Shown here: piece by piece, positions 5,914 to 6,716 of the stretch | Layout of the letters: every line of letters begins with the position of its first letter | Numbering within the stretch: position 1 is the first letter of the stretch | Assembly: GCA_030615235.1 (NCBI GenBank) | Contig: JAUWZR010000143.1 | Span: 1 to 6,716, forward strand | DNA: 6,716 bases | DNA from: Promethearchaeota archaeon | Lineage (GTDB): Archaea; Asgardarchaeota; Lokiarchaeia; Sigyniarchaeales; SOKP01 | Direction of reading: 5' to 3' | Position numbers and translations under genes: made by a program | Notes under the pieces: model-generated | Seen by the model: only the letters and a program-made list of their open reading frames with translations | Told to the model about the DNA's origin: nothing | Database searches by the model: none

Positions 5914-6642
5914 ATGACTTACAGTATCATAGTGGATTTATCACATCGAGAAAAAATAGAGGAATTTCCCGATTTTTCATTGGGAGATGATGAGTTTGAG
6001 GTTGAATACATTGATAAGAATGAAGGACCTATTGAATACGATTTACTTGAAGATTTCGACGTTTTATTTATAGGAAATATTCAACAAACTAAGGATGGCA
6101 AAAATGATAAATTCACTAAGGACGAGTTATTAGCAATTAAGCGGTATGTCGGAGAAGGTGGGGGGCTTTTTTTAACTACTGGAGCTGGAGGAGATCGAGA
6201 TATTCCAATGAAGATGGGCTCTATCAGAGTATTATATAAAATGACTGGAGTACGAAGATATTGGAATGGAATTATACAAGAAGCAGCATCACATTTTTTA
6301 GTAAATAAACAAAATGTATTAAAAACTGACCTGTTTAATCATCCGATTACTTCGGGTATAACTGAAGTCGTACTCCCTAACTGTACGTTTTTTACGATAA
6401 CTGAAGAAGATGTTGAAGATGTAATTGTAACTTCAGAAAAAGCAGAATTTAAATATCTCGTTGATGATACCACAGGAAGTATTGGTACTGTTCCTATTTG
6501 TGTCGTTAGTGCGTTTTTCAGTGGGAGATGTGTAACTATTGGTTCATCTGATTGGCTTATTGAAAATGAGTTTGGATTGGACGCAGGAGATAATATATCA
6601 TTTCTATCTAACATTATTAAATGGCTTAGTTTTGACATTTAG
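5914..6642 (+). CDS. GATase1-like / IFT52 GIFT-domain-like protein of unknown function
   Basis: A 242-residue soluble protein with no signal peptide or membrane segment and an acidic first third. Its layout is that of a class I glutamine-amidotransferase-like (flavodoxin-type) fold: an N-terminal strand (YSIIVDLS), a strand DVLFIGN at 49-55, then a helix FTKDELLAIKRYVGEGGG at 67-84 leading to the strand and turn LFLTTGAGGDRD at 85-96. After that come FNHPITSGI at 141-149, a strand near 196-201, RCVTIGSSDWL at 205-215, and a C-terminal helix DNISFLSNIIKWL. This order (helix before GGxL, G-GG loop, HP-I--GI, G--V-IGSS, DN--F--N---WL) resembles the GIFT domain of eukaryotic IFT52 and the DUF4350-type proteins. 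The nucleophile-elbow Cys of true amidotransferases is absent (the turn is TTGAGG), so a binding or structural role is more likely than catalysis. Ends in TAG. No neighbour suggests a pathway. Fold assignment is fairly confident; function unknown. Confidence 0.75.
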   Translation: MTYSIIVDLSHREKIEEFPDFSLGDDEFEVEYIDKNEGPIEYDLLEDFDVLFIGNIQQTKDGKNDKFTKDELLAIKRYVGEGGGLFLTTGAGGDRDIPMKMGSIRVLYKMTGVRRYWNGIIQEAASHFLVNKQNVLKTDLFNHPITSGITEVVLPNCTFFTITEEDVEDVIVTSEKAEFKYLVDDTTGSIGTVPICVVSAFFSGRCVTIGSSDWLIENEFGLDAGDNISFLSNIIKWLSFDI

Positions 6643-6656
6643 CGTTATACTTCTTA

Positions 6657-6661
6657 TTTTT
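6657..6661 (+). terminator. T5 run downstream of the GIFT-like gene
   Basis: A TTTTT run 15 bp after the TAG stop, within TTCTTATTTTTATAC, fits an archaeal oligo-T terminator. Evidence is composition only. Confidence 0.3.
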
Positions 6662-6684
6662 ATACAGTTAAACATAATCAAGAC

Positions 6685-6713
6685 AAAAAAGAGCGAAAAC
6701 CAAAATGGTTTTT
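6685..6713 (-). terminator. Possible hairpin plus T6 terminator for a minus-strand gene to the right
   Basis: GAAAACCA (6695-6702) pairs with TGGTTTTT (6706-6713) around a 3 nt loop, with one G-T pair. On the minus strand it is followed by CGCTC and T6 (6690-6685). This would suit termination of a convergent gene lying beyond the window, but that gene is not visible here. Confidence 0.25.
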
Positions 6714-6716
6714 AGG

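Noticed and set aside
6339..6638. 99-codon minus-strand open frame
   Set aside because: Antisense to the C-terminal half of the GIFT-like gene, low-complexity Ser/Thr-rich translation, no start signals.

Overview
This AT-rich 6.7 kb window looks archaeal. It encodes a proteasome beta subunit with a propeptide and an N-terminal threonine after cleavage, and its promoters are of the TATA type with few Shine-Dalgarno sites. The mix of a GH2 beta-galactosidase, a ChbG/YdjC deacetylase, a 20S proteasome subunit and a protein resembling the IFT52 GIFT domain would fit an Asgard (Promethearchaeota) genome. That placement is an inference from gene content only; no rRNA or other lineage marker is present.

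Layout. Positions 1-831 (minus) hold the N-terminal 277 codons of a ChbG/YdjC carbohydrate deacetylase that runs off the left edge. Positions 979-4149 (minus) hold a full-length LacZ-type GH2 beta-galactosidase of 1,056 codons, interrupted once by an in-frame TGA at 3564-3562. That TGA replaces the conserved Trp of the RWSDGSYLEDQDMWR segment; the frame is the same on both sides and all catalytic residues are intact. The two genes share a strand, with lacZ upstream, and form a probable glycan-breakdown pair. A divergent intergenic region (4150-4369) separates lacZ from three plus-strand genes. These are an alkyltransferase-like (Atl) DNA-damage-binding protein with Trp in place of the alkyl-acceptor Cys (about 4346/4370-4687), the proteasome beta subunit psmB (4783-5475), and a class I glutamine-amidotransferase-like/GIFT-like protein of unknown function (5914-6642). 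A 438 bp AT-rich gap (5476-5913) without a recognisable gene precedes the last one.

How the genes fit together. LacZ would release terminal beta-galactose in the cytoplasm, and the ChbG-like enzyme would de-N-acetylate amino-sugar oligosaccharides, so the minus-strand pair is catabolic. Atl (DNA alkylation damage), PsmB (proteolysis) and the GIFT-like protein appear to be separately promoted housekeeping or unknown genes with no clear link to each other.

Most interesting points: the single TGA at an otherwise invariant Trp of an undamaged beta-galactosidase; a second TGA in the extended reading frame upstream of atl, where a GGTGAT ribosome-binding motif and a TATA box offer a simpler explanation involving an ATT start; the absence of TGA among the four gene terminators visible here; and the IFT52-like protein. 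I found no CRISPR array, mobile element, tRNA or rRNA.
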